The notes under the pieces are model-generated. The model searched no databases. It was not told the origin of the DNA and saw nothing but the letters and a program-made list of their open reading frames with translations. The translations under genes and the position numbers were made by a program. Positions 48,601 through 59,257 of a DNA stretch of 64,000 bases are shown here, piece by piece. The stretch spans positions 7,431,491 to 7,495,490 of the forward strand of contig CM046845.1 of NCBI GenBank assembly GCA_025618425.1, read 5' to 3'. Position 1 is the stretch's first letter, and every line of letters starts with the position of its first letter. This DNA comes from Heliocidaris tuberculata. Its lineage: Eukaryota; Echinodermata; Echinoidea; Camarodonta; Echinometridae.

Positions 48601-51600
48601 CTTGTACTGCATCCCAAAGTAATTATGGAGGAAATTACTTTCTATTGTAATCCTCTGTGGTATTGGAGTGTTAAAGGCATTGATTAACTTTGCCCAGGAT
48701 TGAAAAAAAAAAATCACTGTTCCAGCTAATGCTGTAATCATAATTGCAAACCTTTAGCTCAGACAGGAATCGCCTGAGTTTTATAAGCTGATCGGTCGTT
48801 TATATATATCAAGATATTTACGATTGAACATTGATGTCGGGATAGAGTACCACCGAACCCTAAAGAACTCTTACGGTTGGCATACCTCGCTCTATCACAG
48901 AATACCGTACAGGCTGGAAACCCGCTCTGAAATCGCCAAGCGCCGGTGCTTGGTTTTTGTGACTGCAGCGCAGCGATTGATCGCGATTTTCTCTTTTTTA
49001 GGATAGTAAACGGGTTCCATTTTCTCTCATACTTTCACATATCCTTAATTACATATGTAGTTAGAGGACTGCACACAATTCACTGGCATTTGAACTGATT
49101 TTACAATTTTTCACAAAGTTAATCAATCACTTTAAGGTTCATCTAGGCTGCATGCACCATGCACACACACACACACACACACACAAAAGATACTAATTAC
49201 CACTTTCTTGGTTTTGTACCTTGTTGTCTCTGCTGCTAGAAAAGAAGCTAGACTATATCCTATACCCTCATTTCGCAAAGTTTTCTCATCAAGTCAGGAT
49301 GGGATTGTCAATTTCTTGTTCGGACTTTGGTTTGCTCCATTTTCAGATTGTAGATCTCGATCGAAAGAGGAACCAAAGTAGGGAGGCTGTACGAGCCCTT
49401 AAACACCAGACAGAATCTCCGTCGGCACAGAAGAGTAAAAAAGGTACGAATTAGATTAATCTTTTTACTTTCAGTATTATTGTAATGGTAATTGTGTTTG
49501 TGGCCCATAATATTAATGCCTTTGCGATCAAAGCTGCACTGTGCTAGAGGCATTGAGTTTCTACACCAATATCATCACGAGTTCATGGATGTGACTAAGT
49601 AACATCAATGTTAAATTGATTAAACTGTGTATATAGATGAATAAATGCAGAGAGTGATAAAATAACTTAATGAATTATTGCTAGAGCAATACACATTGGT
49701 GTTATAAATCATATACACAGCTAAAGTACAATTTTTATAGATCACTATAGTTTTACATACTTCAAAGACTATAGAACATGCTTCATGCTTCTAAATCCTA
49801 TGTTGATTACATAATGTGATTTATTAGAATATAATAGAATTGCACAGTTTGCAGATTATTTAACAACTAACTTTTTTTTTTTTTTTTACAATTCAAGAAA
49901 TCAAAACATGGGTTGGCTTTGGGAATACTTTCATCAAACTGCCAGCCAAGAATGTGAAGACCATGCTAACAGAAGGTGAGATGTTTACAACAAGGTTCTC
50001 CTGCGCCCTCTTGCATAAAAAGTTGCGTATAAAAGCAACTAAAAAAATTGAACGCATATCTTGATTTTCAACCATTCAGCATTGCCTATTTCGGACTTGC
50101 GTTTAATTTTTCGAGTTGCATTCAAGCACAACCTTTTTATGCAAGAGGGCCCAGGCTATTTTCCTAATTATTTACCTATTTGTCCAATGAAATCTAACTA
50201 TAACCTTAGATCCAGGAATAAATCCTAATTCTAAACTTCACAGTGAGATGAAGGACCAATGGTGCGAGAAAACCCTAACCTTAATCCCAAGAAATTGTAG
50301 GACCATAGAGATGGTCCCAGGGGCTTCAAGTTTGTAAAATACCTTGATGTTATTGCATGCTGATGTCAACTTGAAATTAAAGGTTTGCAGTCAGTTTCAC
50401 AATGTTCTAATCTGTTCTGCCATAAAAATATGAGAATTGATTTGTTGGGGTCAAATTTACACGATTCTCTTTCATTCTTGTAATGTACTGTCATGAGATC
50501 AATACATAAAGCTTTGGTTTACCATTTAACTGTTGCTTTGATTTTCCTGCTTGGTAAAACAGATAGTATTTTATGATTTTTAGGCTTCCCTGTTCTGTAG
50601 CTTAATTAGGAAAATGTTTGTTTTACTCAGATTGAAAAACAGTCAAGACATATATCCGTGAAGTCTGCCTCTTTAATTAAAGTGTTTCTTGTTAAAACAT
50701 TTAGTAATAGGAACCTGTATATAAAGACCACCTGTCTGTAAAGGCCACCTTTTTGTTTTCTGCAAGCTGTCTTACTCTTCACATACAGAGTTTGACTTTA
50801 TTCCACTTTGTTTTATAAACAGATCAGAAAAAGCTTGATGGAGAGATAAATGAGCTGAGAAACGGACTGAAGCCTAAGGTTGCCAAGTTGAGAGAAATGG
50901 AAGGTACAGTAGACCCCCTCCCCCCCCCCCCCCCCAAAAAAAAATCAAGACTTTTACTTTTTCTGGGAAGTCCAAGGTGTTTTGTCCAATATGTTACCGA
51001 CCAGACCACAGAATATTTGAGTGTACCTGTTTGTAATAAATTGATAGCCCTGCTAGAGGTGGGCTCGGGCAAGATTTCAAGGAAAATAATAGTTCAAATG
51101 TTTATTATGTTGTAAAATCCATGATACTTGGTCACGAATGGGACCAAATACCTGGTACTTCCCCTTCTGCAACTTTACAGACTGCTTTAGGAAAAAAACG
51201 TACAGCCCAAAGCAGATTTGATTTAAAGAGAAGATAGAATTCTGGGAAAGGTCAAAAATAATTTGTCAGCATTCTCATTATTTTTTTTTCAGTTTGGAAG
51301 ATTATCATAGTAGAAATGTCCCCTGAAAAGGATTGCTCTTCAAATGCCCTCACATTCAAAATATGACAAGAAACAGCTGAAATGTTTGGGTCGAACATGT
51401 GTGTGTGTGTAGTCCCATATACACATTTCTGTGTGCAGTGCATGTGACTCTCAGCAGGATTGAGTCAATTTCTTCTCATTTTGGTGATTCCAAAACCTTA
51501 CAGCATACATCAATTCATATGTACTGTATAATCAACCTTACCCAATTGCATTTAGAGTTTCTTGCACAATGTAATCGCATGACCAGAACTCAATTTTATC

Positions 51601-54600
51601 TTTAAGATCACATGACCTGACAGTAATAAATTTACACGATTACTGATGCTTGACAGACTTGAAAATTGTTTGCCCTTTTTAGCAATAATGAATATTGATG
51701 TATTAAGAGTATACATGTAATTAATAGAAGTTTCTAAAGGAAATTTTTAGTTTTTAACTTTGTAATCACATGATGCTAAATGTTCCTGAAACTGCCATTT
51801 TAGTTCATAATAAAGGCAAGTCTTATTTCATATTATATGTATGCATTCTCTAATGATGTGAAAAAAAATTAAAACTGTAAGAAACGTTATCTTTCATGCA
51901 TTATGTGAATTATTTACTTCAAACTTAAGAAAGATTTCAAGTATGCCTTCAGATAATTCGGGCCTAATAAACATGGTTGTGACACATATAAATTTTTTGA
52001 GCTCAAAAGGCTTTATTATAGTCTGGTGATTCTAGATGTGGCTGATCTTATTTGAGTCATGAAAGTATACTGTCTTTTGAAAAAGTTGTTTCACCCTCAA
52101 AGTATTCATTTAACATACTGTCATGTTTTGAAAGCCACATATTTCTGTACTTAGTCATGAACAAAATAAATCACTCTAATCCATCTGTTGTTTGATTAAT
52201 TGATCAGCCCAACCAGGATAAGTCAGATTTTCTATTGTTTGTTATGATTGATAGTAGGCAGTGTGTATGATACAGTGTGATATATTGCACCATATAGAAT
52301 ACTACATGCAGTTTTATTTAAAGGGTGACTAAATTAGAGAGAAAAAAGGTGCTGTTTCCATGTATTTTTGCATTCAAATCACGAATCTGGCAATTGATTG
52401 TCAAAATTATGTCTCGTTTTGGCGAAAAGGGGGGAAAAGTAGAGGTTTGGGGACCGTTCCTTAAAACTCGTGAGCTGATTGACTAATTGACGTCACACCC
52501 CCAAGTGACGTATGAAGAGTAAGAGGCACAAGATCTGCAGGCTGCGGCAATGTAACATTATACACACAATGCGGTATTTGACCCCTCTGTTCAACGGACA
52601 ATTTATGAAAAAGGGAAATTAATCAATACAGTCTAAGAAGTGAATAATCATTATCAATATATTTTCTTTAAGATCAGTGAACACGTTTGCCCAAATATAC
52701 AGCTCTTGTTTTGTTTTTTTAACTTTTCTTTGAACAATATTCTCATCCATCTGAGCTTGCCGAACGATAGTTTTGCATTGGTCTTAAACGCGTACACAGC
52801 CGTTTTATGCGTCTGTGCAATGTAGTACACATCTTTAGTACGGCAACTATGTTCCCCCTCGTACTCAGCGACTGATGAACGCTTTTGTTTGGTTTGTTTT
52901 TACTCGCGCCTTTTTTTACTTCGCTTTACATGTACTACGGTATAGTACTGACTTAGATTTTTGGCTGAATTCTTCGAGTAACTTAGAGAGATGGATAGTG
53001 AACGCGAGTCCGATTTGGAGGACTTTTTTGAGCCAGATACGAACTCTGATTTATCAGATGATTTATCGATCCCGCAAGAGAAGAAGCTCAAGTGCAGTGA
53101 CAAGGGGAATTCGACCATTATGTTTGAACCCCTCGCAGAAGACGCGCCAGGGCATGGTGAAGGGGTCGCGGGGGAAGGGGCCGCGGGTGAAGCTGCTGCA
53201 GCTGCTGGAGAAGAAAAGTGATCACTGCAAATTGTACTCCACTCGCTTGGCCCTTGCCACTCTGCCCGCGTGAGCATACCTTTGCGACCCACGATTTCCG
53301 TAGATTTTCATCTTTAGGAAAATGATGTAGGCCTACGTAGGCTTACATCATCTTTAGGGGTCTTGCTACAGCCCGCAACTATACACGAATTTGGCATTAT
53401 TGATGAAATTGTGTCCCAAAATCAAAGTTATTGTGAGGAATTAAACACACGAAAATATGCGATGCAAATGGTCGATGCGGTGAATGTCATGCTCGGCACC
53501 GGGCTGGGCCTGCCGGGGCCTGCGGGCGCGCACGGTATATAGGTTGGTGGAATATTTTCCCTTACTTCTCGTACGTCACAGATCACGTGATCATGATGTC
53601 GCTCGATGGGTTTTTTTTAGGGGCGGGGCTTATGACTGTGTAAATCAGCAAAAATGTACTTTTCAAATGATTATGAAATACGACTGAATGCATAAAAAAG
53701 TGTGTGATAGATATTTTTTGGCTCCTGATGACTCCTTCCTACGAAAAATGGGCAATTAATTTTTTATTTTAGTCACCCTTTAAGGCACTGTTTATTAGAT
53801 ATGTGCACTTTCTGACAATAGTATCGGTTTTTCAAACAATATATACATGTACTCTAACCCAGCCTTGAAAATAATAATGTGTCATGCCTCTCCCAGATTC
53901 ACTGACAGGAGACATTGTAAGGGGGTTTTTGTTAGAAAACCTGTGATACTTTAATATATCATGGAGTACTTCATTAGTCAATACAGACCTGTGCTTCAGT
54001 AGCTTTTAACAACTTTGGTAAGGTTTTTATCCCTCATTTTTTGGCAAAATAACTCCTATTCAGCTTTGTTCACAAGTGAAACAGTAACTCTTCCCCCCCC
54101 CCAAAAAAAAAAAGAGAAAGAAAGAAGGAGTGTCAGCAAAATGAAATTATTTTTGCAAAGTGTGCTTCATATTACCTCTAAGATATGTAAATACACTGAA
54201 ACACTTTACATTGTCATAACATATATCAGAAAACAACATAGATGGCTTGCATGGAACTACATGTATCCGTGTATGCAGCCACTACTCAGCCATTATCCTA
54301 GAATGACTTGTCAGATTGTTGATGCATTACCTTTCACAAAAGTAAAAGATTAAATACCACCCCCATCCACCATTTCCAAGACCATTGCTTTGCTGTCGGA
54401 GACAGCCTGCCTTAGATGTATTTATCTTGCTTCTGGTTTCCTATAAATATTCCAACAAAATATATTTACTTGATAGGACATGGTGTGTAGGGACATTGCT
54501 TGCACAAACCTACATGTACCCATGTATACAGCCTCTACCCAGCCAGAAAACTAGAATGACTTGTCATATTGTTGACATTTTTTTCTCCTTAAACTTAAGT

Positions 54601-55178
54601 AAAAGATTAAATACCACCCCCATCCACCATTTCCAAGACTACTGCTTTACTTCAGAGGCAGCCTGCCCTGGATGTATAATATTGTGCCCCTGGTTGAATA
54701 TGAATACTGCAATAAAATGAATTTGCTAGAGAGGTGGGATGTAGAGACTATGATTTATGTCAACATTTAGCCTCAACCACACATGATACAGCTTAAAAAT
54801 ATGAAAAATGAAAAAGCCAGAGCAAAAGAAAATCACAGCAGTGCAATGTGCTTCGCTTTTTTGTATTTTTTTTTTAAACACACACAGATTAAATGAGTTT
54901 GCTCGGGGGCTTTTGTTGCACGAAGCTACAATGTACTCCCCCCCCCCCCAACTCCTTGCCATTCATTTTCATGTAACAGAGTTTTGTTTGGCATTGGCCT
55001 TTTTTTTTTTCTTTTAGCTCTTTACCGCATCATTTGTGGATGAGGCATTACTGTCTTTTTTGTTGTTGTTGTCCTATCTGCAGGTAAAGAAGAGAAGAAG
55101 GGCTTTGACCTGAAGGCGATGTCAAGGGATGAACTGAAGGCAGCGTACCATCCCACAGGGTTCCAAGATGCTACCTGA
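45613..55178 (+). CDS. pdrg1: p53 and DNA damage-regulated protein 1 (PDRG1), five exons
   Basis: Exons: 45613-45696, 49347-49443, 49898-49975, 50823-50903 and 55084-55178. All introns are GT..AG and the junctions are in frame, giving 144 codons plus TGA. The predicted protein reads MAKDTNFILTHLGELEALAE at its start; later peptides IVDLDRKRNQSREAVRAL, GFGNTFIKLP and KGFDLKAMSRDELKA follow the order and spacing of the vertebrate PDRG1 family, whose members are about 133 residues. PDRG1 is a small beta-type prefoldin-like protein found in the R2TP/prefoldin-like chaperone complex, where it is linked to assembly of RNA polymerases and other large complexes (established knowledge). Two helical segments flank the FGNTFIKLP turn, as expected of a prefoldin fold. 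Intron 1 (3.65 kb) and intron 4 (4.18 kb) hold mobile elements; introns 2 and 3 are short. The start is the first ATG of the frame, and no other gene start is seen between it and the GA-rich tract. Confidence 0.93.
45697..46073 (+). other. PDRG1 intron 1, 5' part
   Basis: Begins with the donor CAG|GTGTGT. Nothing else recognised before the LINE fragment. Confidence 0.5.
46074..46376 (+). pseudogene. LINE ORF2 C-terminal fragment, in PDRG1 intron 1
   Basis: An open stretch ending in TAG at 46374-46376 encodes a peptide with FIPRTKTQRYKNSFYVR, PWNNLSNDTITAPSVHSF and a final E-x-ALDRCW. This pattern (R/K-rich loop, then W-N-x-L, then S-V-x-x-F) is the usual extreme C-terminus of non-LTR retrotransposon ORF2 proteins after the reverse transcriptase. 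Upstream the frame decays, and no catalytic reverse-transcriptase motif is present, so this is a 5'-truncated insertion, the common state of LINE copies. The short CCTAGGTA repeat just after the stop (about 46395-46415) may be its 3' tail. Confidence 0.75.
46377..47713 (+). other. PDRG1 intron 1, middle part
   Basis: No exon or element recognised. A C-rich/A-rich junction occurs near 47535. Confidence 0.4.
47714..48008. mobile_element. Foldback element in PDRG1 intron 1
   Basis: The arms pair from TTATTAAATTGTGAAAAATG / CATTTTTCCCTATTTAATAA inward through CTCAAAAGTAGC, ATATTGTCAGGATTATGTAA and GACAAGGCATAATAGA(A/G)GAGCT. The unpaired centre is short. It is an almost complete palindrome of about 295 bp without coding capacity. 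Confidence 0.85.
48009..49346 (+). other. PDRG1 intron 1, 3' part
   Basis: Contains a (CA)n run at about 49165-49184. A GC-elevated stretch at 48.76-49.02 kb has no recognised coding content. The intron ends in TTTTCAG. Confidence 0.4.
50003..50152. mobile_element. Foldback MITE in PDRG1 intron 3, GSGCCCTCTTGCATAAAAAG ends
   Basis: GCGCCCTCTTGCATAAAAAG pairs with CTTTTTATGCAAGAGGGCCC, 150 bp in total. The terminus resembles that of the GGGCCCCGTTGCATAAAACT elements at 11.8-12.3 kb, so they may be one superfamily. Confidence 0.85.
51245..51600 (-). repeat. Dispersed repeat, copy 2, inverted, in PDRG1 intron 4
   Basis: Reverse complement of the segment at 1875-2225; the best-kept block is GAAAAGGATTGCTCTTCAAA followed by TGCCCTCACATTC. 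A TG microsatellite has expanded inside this copy near 51400. Confidence 0.7.
52322..53779 (+). mobile_element. TTAA DNA transposon, 1.46 kb, in PDRG1 intron 4
   Basis: TTAA (52318-52321) precedes AGGGTGACTAAA, and the inverse TTTAGTCACCCT precedes TTAA (53780-53783). TTAA duplications with AGGG ends occur in Kolobok- and piggyBac-type elements (established knowledge). The inside is clearly richer in GC and CpG than the host intron, especially 53.0-53.55 kb, and contains a small acidic ORF. No catalytic transposase domain was seen, so it is probably a deletion derivative. Confidence 0.88.
52991..53221 (+). CDS. Small acidic protein frame inside TTAA transposon
   Basis: A 76-codon frame starting MDSERESDLEDFFEPDTNSD, acidic throughout, with a FEPLAED motif and an Ala/Gly/Glu-rich end. 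Similar Asp/Glu/Ser-rich N-termini followed by a YxFEP-like motif are, from memory, typical of the multi-copy P2X7-C-terminus-like proteins of marine invertebrates. That match is tentative. The Cys-rich domain those proteins carry is not present after the stop. It may be a first exon or a truncated relic. It lies on the same strand as PDRG1 but within the mobile element, and is not part of PDRG1. Confidence 0.4.
   Translation: MDSERESDLEDFFEPDTNSDLSDDLSIPQEKKLKCSDKGNSTIMFEPLAEDAPGHGEGVAGEGAAGEAAAAAGEEK
54236..54775 (+). repeat. Tandem duplication, unit about 255 bp, in PDRG1 intron 4
   Basis: The segments at 54236-54487 and 54488-54730 align through ACATGTA(T/C)CC, CTAGAATGACTTGTCA, AAAGATTAAATACCACCCCC and ATCCACCATTTCCAAGAC. 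The offset between matching blocks is 253-257 bp. A third, partial copy continues to about 54775. Confidence 0.8.
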
Positions 55179-56838
55179 GATTCTAAAACATGAATGGATG
55201 GCCATCCAGGATTGGAGATGCACTCAAACCTGTACAGAAAAACTGCTTGGGAAACAAGAGCAAGAGTCTTCAGAGACAAGTGGTCTTGAAAGAAAGGTGG
55301 TTACTAAGGCAGGTTTGACTGAAAATGACCACTCGTTGGAAAGAAGAAAGTTTAACGGTCGTATACTTGAATAAGGCAGGTTGGAGGAGAAAGACCAATT
55401 ATAGGGAACACGAAGAGTGGTCTTTGTAGGAAGATGTTTGCTGAAGGCAGGTTCAACCGAGAAAGACCGCTCAAGAAAGAAAAGAAAAAGGAAAATGTCC
55501 TCAACAGATAGGAGGTCTGTTTGCAGGTTGCTACTGAGCTGGATTTTTGATTAATATGAATTCTGATTCAAATCATGATTTGCATCAGTTTAAAAAGGAG
55601 CGAATCAGTGTTTTATATTCAGCTATGCAGGTCTGGCTGAGTTCTAAGTATCTCAAAGAACATAAGATTTGTGATCTATCTATAAATAATTGGCCTGGTG
55701 CGGCCATATTGCTCTTGTACAATAAGGGAACGAAATACCAGAAAAAGTATTGGAATTCTAAGTGTGTCATAGATATATACCCTTTCACTAATTTATTCAC
55801 ATACAAGAAGAAAAACACAGAGGTTAAAGTGACCCTAAACTGGGCTAAAGAGCAAATGAACTCTTTACTGCATGTTCAACTCGGGCTATTATGATTATAA
55901 ACAAAAATGAAAAGAAAGCATATCATGATCAGGAGGATAAAGTCATTGTTGTTGCATTGTGGGGGCAACTGTGAGCCAGGGTATATTTTGTAAGACATAA
56001 TGGGCCTGGTCACTGTGGACCCCTGTTACACAAGCTGATGCTGAACCAATTCGATAGATCTCCATGGAGATACATGAAATGGATGTAGCCAATATGGAGA
56101 TTTAATCTCTTATGGTGTATTCCTTTAGGAAATCTCTTAAATAACTAATCATTGTGAGAGCAAGGTGATCAAGTGCATTGATGGTTTTTTTTTTTCCCTT
56201 CAAATTTTGTACTTGAGGGAAAAAACTCTTTACTTATGGCAGATGTCTTTCCATCATGCCATTCCTGTATTTTGTAAATTCTAGAAAAAAAAAATCTAAC
56301 AAATCAGAATTTACCTAGTACATTGTTTAGCTAGATATATATTTGTAATTCCATTCCCCTATCTTTTAGCAGCATGAAAAAAAAAAAGAACTATAGAAAG
56401 AAAGACAGAAATAGGCAAATCTTTTGTTCTTGTAACATCTTGGCGCCAGGTTGGATGTAATTGCGAGTTTTCAACCTGTGAAACTAAATCCAATATTATT
56501 TGGTATGTGTGGTGTTACAAAGTACTTTGATAGAATTACTGTCTTCATGGCCTATAATTCTGACTCTATTCTCTTTTTGATGTTCTCCAGCTGTACAAGC
56601 TTGCATCTTTCCAGAATTTTTGTATTTTCTGCCTCCATTGCTTCGAGAAAGATTTCCAAAGATTACTTCATTTGAGGCAAAGCTTTCCTGTCCCAGTCTG
56701 ATATTTCCAATCTTGGGTAAATTTCATTGTTTTCTTTTGTTTTTTATTCTTACACTTGACTAATATCATCAATCTGGCAAATTTGATAAAGTTTAATGGA
56801 GACCAAAATGCTTCTTGAGCAGTTGAGCAGTCACTGCC
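55179..56838 (+). other. PDRG1 3' UTR and intergenic DNA
   Basis: No canonical AATAAA was found soon after the PDRG1 stop, so the transcript end is not placed. A 115-codon frame at 55547-55894 has no recognised domain and is not called. Confidence 0.4.
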
Positions 56839-57500
56839 CTAAAGGTATATACACAAACTCAAAAATATATCCCAAAGGGTGTGGTGATGGCGGTTTTGTG
56901 TACATCTGACAAGGCAACTTGGATTTTGTGGTGAGCTCTTTGATACTGCATTGAGTTTTGAGGAAACTCGCTTACCTTCTATGGCGGAGGTAAAATCTTG
57001 GAGATGAGGGATGGGATATTTATCTGGCACTGTATTCCTATTTCAATGCACAATAGTTAAAACAGGGTGTACAGTCTCCAGGGGCTTTTCCTTGGCATCA
57101 TGTGAAATGGGGATGCCCAGTTACTGCTGGATGGTTGTATGATGCCTAATTCTAGCATGTGGTTGAATTCTGCTTTCTGGATGTTGTACTTGTCTGTTGC
57201 TACAAAGCGATGGGGCAGGTTGAAACTGTAGGGCCTGAATGACAGAGTGCTGGATTCTTGCCTCTTTGTTGAAAGGGCATGTGATATCTGGAAAAGGATT
57301 ACATAGAGATTTGTAAGAAGCTTGTTCAAAACCACAGTGTATAAGTCCTCTGGACGACTTGGTGACCTGGATAGGGTGATCCACAATGGTTTCCACTTTG
57401 GTGGATCAATCCATCCCCAATATTTAGGCGATGGCATTGCAAGATTAAATTTTATTGGGGTCGCTCTGGCAGTGACCTTGGTAGACAGCCATCTTGACGT
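56839..57500 (-). pseudogene. Ty3/gypsy-like pol fragment, decayed
   Basis: Minus-strand frames carry, in order, the linker before reverse transcriptase and its N-terminal motifs: a peptide with AEFNHMLELGIIQPSSSNWASP, then after a frame change PDKYPIPHLQDF, and further on a shifted remnant of the segment that follows it. This order is typical of Ty3/gypsy pol. The reading changes frame at least twice and has in-frame stops, so nothing functional is encoded. The catalytic YxDD region, RNase H and integrase are not recognised. No LTR pair is visible around it. Confidence 0.8.
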
Positions 57501-58161
57501 GTTGTTATAGAACTGTCCTGGCTAAAGGTAGGCATCCATTGCTCATCTTTTCTTTACAAACGTCTCTTATCAAGCGTCATTTATGTCAGTCAAAGTAGTG
57601 CGATCATACAAGAGGATTATAAACCGTTCGAGTACAGCAAAATCTTGATTATGTTGTTGATAACATGAGCATACATTGTAGAACTCTAGTAGGATATTCT
57701 TTGTAACAAGGTAAAAACAAGGCACACATTGTTGCGTGGATGTCTAATTTGTAGAGGTCACCAGGGAGAAAAATACACTTTACTTACTTGTATCTAAATA
57801 TTCCAACAATAACACAATGCTATACATAAAATATGAACATTAGTTGCCTCTATCACCTACTCAATTTTTCTCGAATGCATCTCAAAATTCCACTTAAAAT
57901 GAGTAACTGATTAAGTTTGCTATACATACATGTACATGAATAAAATTGATGGCAAAATTAATTACATATCAGATATGACTCATATCTACAGGTAAATGTG
58001 TAAATTTATTATAGGTGTTATTATATAGGCCAATCTGAATTGCATGTGAGTCATATTTTCACTGAACCATGATGGAGCTTTATAATGATGTAAGCAATAT
58101 GCTGTTCAGGGATACCTAATGCACATCTACATGTAGATCAATGTCAGAAATTTTTCATTAA
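57501..58161. other. Non-coding AT-rich DNA
   Basis: Nothing recognised. Confidence 0.4.
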
Positions 58162-58972
58162 AGGAGAATTAACCCCAGAATATAAATGTACTTATGTTCA
58201 AAGGAATAATGTATTCTTAATCATTGGCCTATATCACTTTAGAAGTAAAATATCAAAAAAGGGTTTAAATCAAGACACAATCAATTTTAGCACACGGTAT
58301 CATCTGGTAACACTTTACATGGGGGCTGCCCATTTTCTTGATGATATGGAGTTGTACATGAACCATTGGAAACCGTTCTGGCCAGGAAGATATTTTTAAT
58401 CCTAGAGCTAAATTGCTTCCCTTCATTACAAAAAATCCCCATATATGATGGAAAATACATAACAGGTGTATACATAATATATTCTAAAATTTGAAATTTA
58501 TAGATTTCTTTTAAAATTCTCTGGTTTTGCTAAATAGAAATCGAGTTTTGCTTGGTAGAGCAGAACATAATTTATATAACGTGCATTCTGACTATTGAAG
58601 TCCATTATCTCAAAGTAGGTGAATACATAATTTGTCACTATTGACGCTCGGGAAAGTTATCCATAAATTTGAATTAATTTGCTCTGTCGCGTATGTCATA
58701 GTATCAAGAAAATAGATTTATATTTAGTAAAATAGTAATTTTCAAAGAAATGTGAAACCCATTTTCGTTTTTAGAATATATGTATATATATTAAATATCG
58801 TTAATCTCAAATGGGATTTTGTATCAGGAAGAAAGACAATTTTGCATTCGGATTAAAAATATCTTTATGTACACATCAAGAAAATGGCAGCCCCCAGGTA
58901 TCGCTAGCAGACGATAAATTTTGCTGACATCTTTAAATATAAGCACATTTATATTTTGAGGTTAATTCCCCT
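58162..58972. mobile_element. TTAA MITE, family G (AGGRGAATTAACC ends)
   Basis: TTAA (58158-58161) precedes AGGAGAATTAACCCCAGAAT, and the inverse TTGAGGTTAATTCCCCT precedes TTAA (58973-58976). Pairing extends through ATATAAATGT(A/G)CTTAT and GGGGGCTGCCAT(T/-)TTCTTGAT. It is 811 bp long with no coding capacity. Confidence 0.88.
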
Positions 58973-58976
58973 TTAA

Positions 58977-59257
58977 GCTAGGGGAGATCAATATAGGTCC
59001 ATAGTCCATGCTATATGATAAAATAAAGTACATTAACTGAGCTCAAGCTGTGTACATATGTACATGTTTCTTTAAAAATTCTCAAGAGTTTCAAAGTGCA
59101 TATTACATACATGTAAGTGTACATGAGTAATCCAAAACACCTCAGAGCCATTACCATATACAACAGCCTGTTATACTAATACATTCATGCTTGGACAGTA
59201 CTTAAATCACTGCACATTAAGATATTGGACAAATGCAATGAAAATATGAAAACAAAA
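58977..59257. other. Non-coding DNA
   Basis: Short AT-rich gap between the MITE and the helicase relic. Nothing recognised. Confidence 0.35.

Noticed and set aside
52875..53292. Frames of about 130 codons on both strands inside the TTAA transposon
   Set aside because: They overlap the 76-codon acidic frame in other phases. Their composition follows from the GC-rich sequence, and neither has a recognised motif.
55547..55894. A 115-codon frame after PDRG1
   Set aside because: No recognisable domain, no splice or promoter context and AT-driven composition. It could be a relic, but there is no support.
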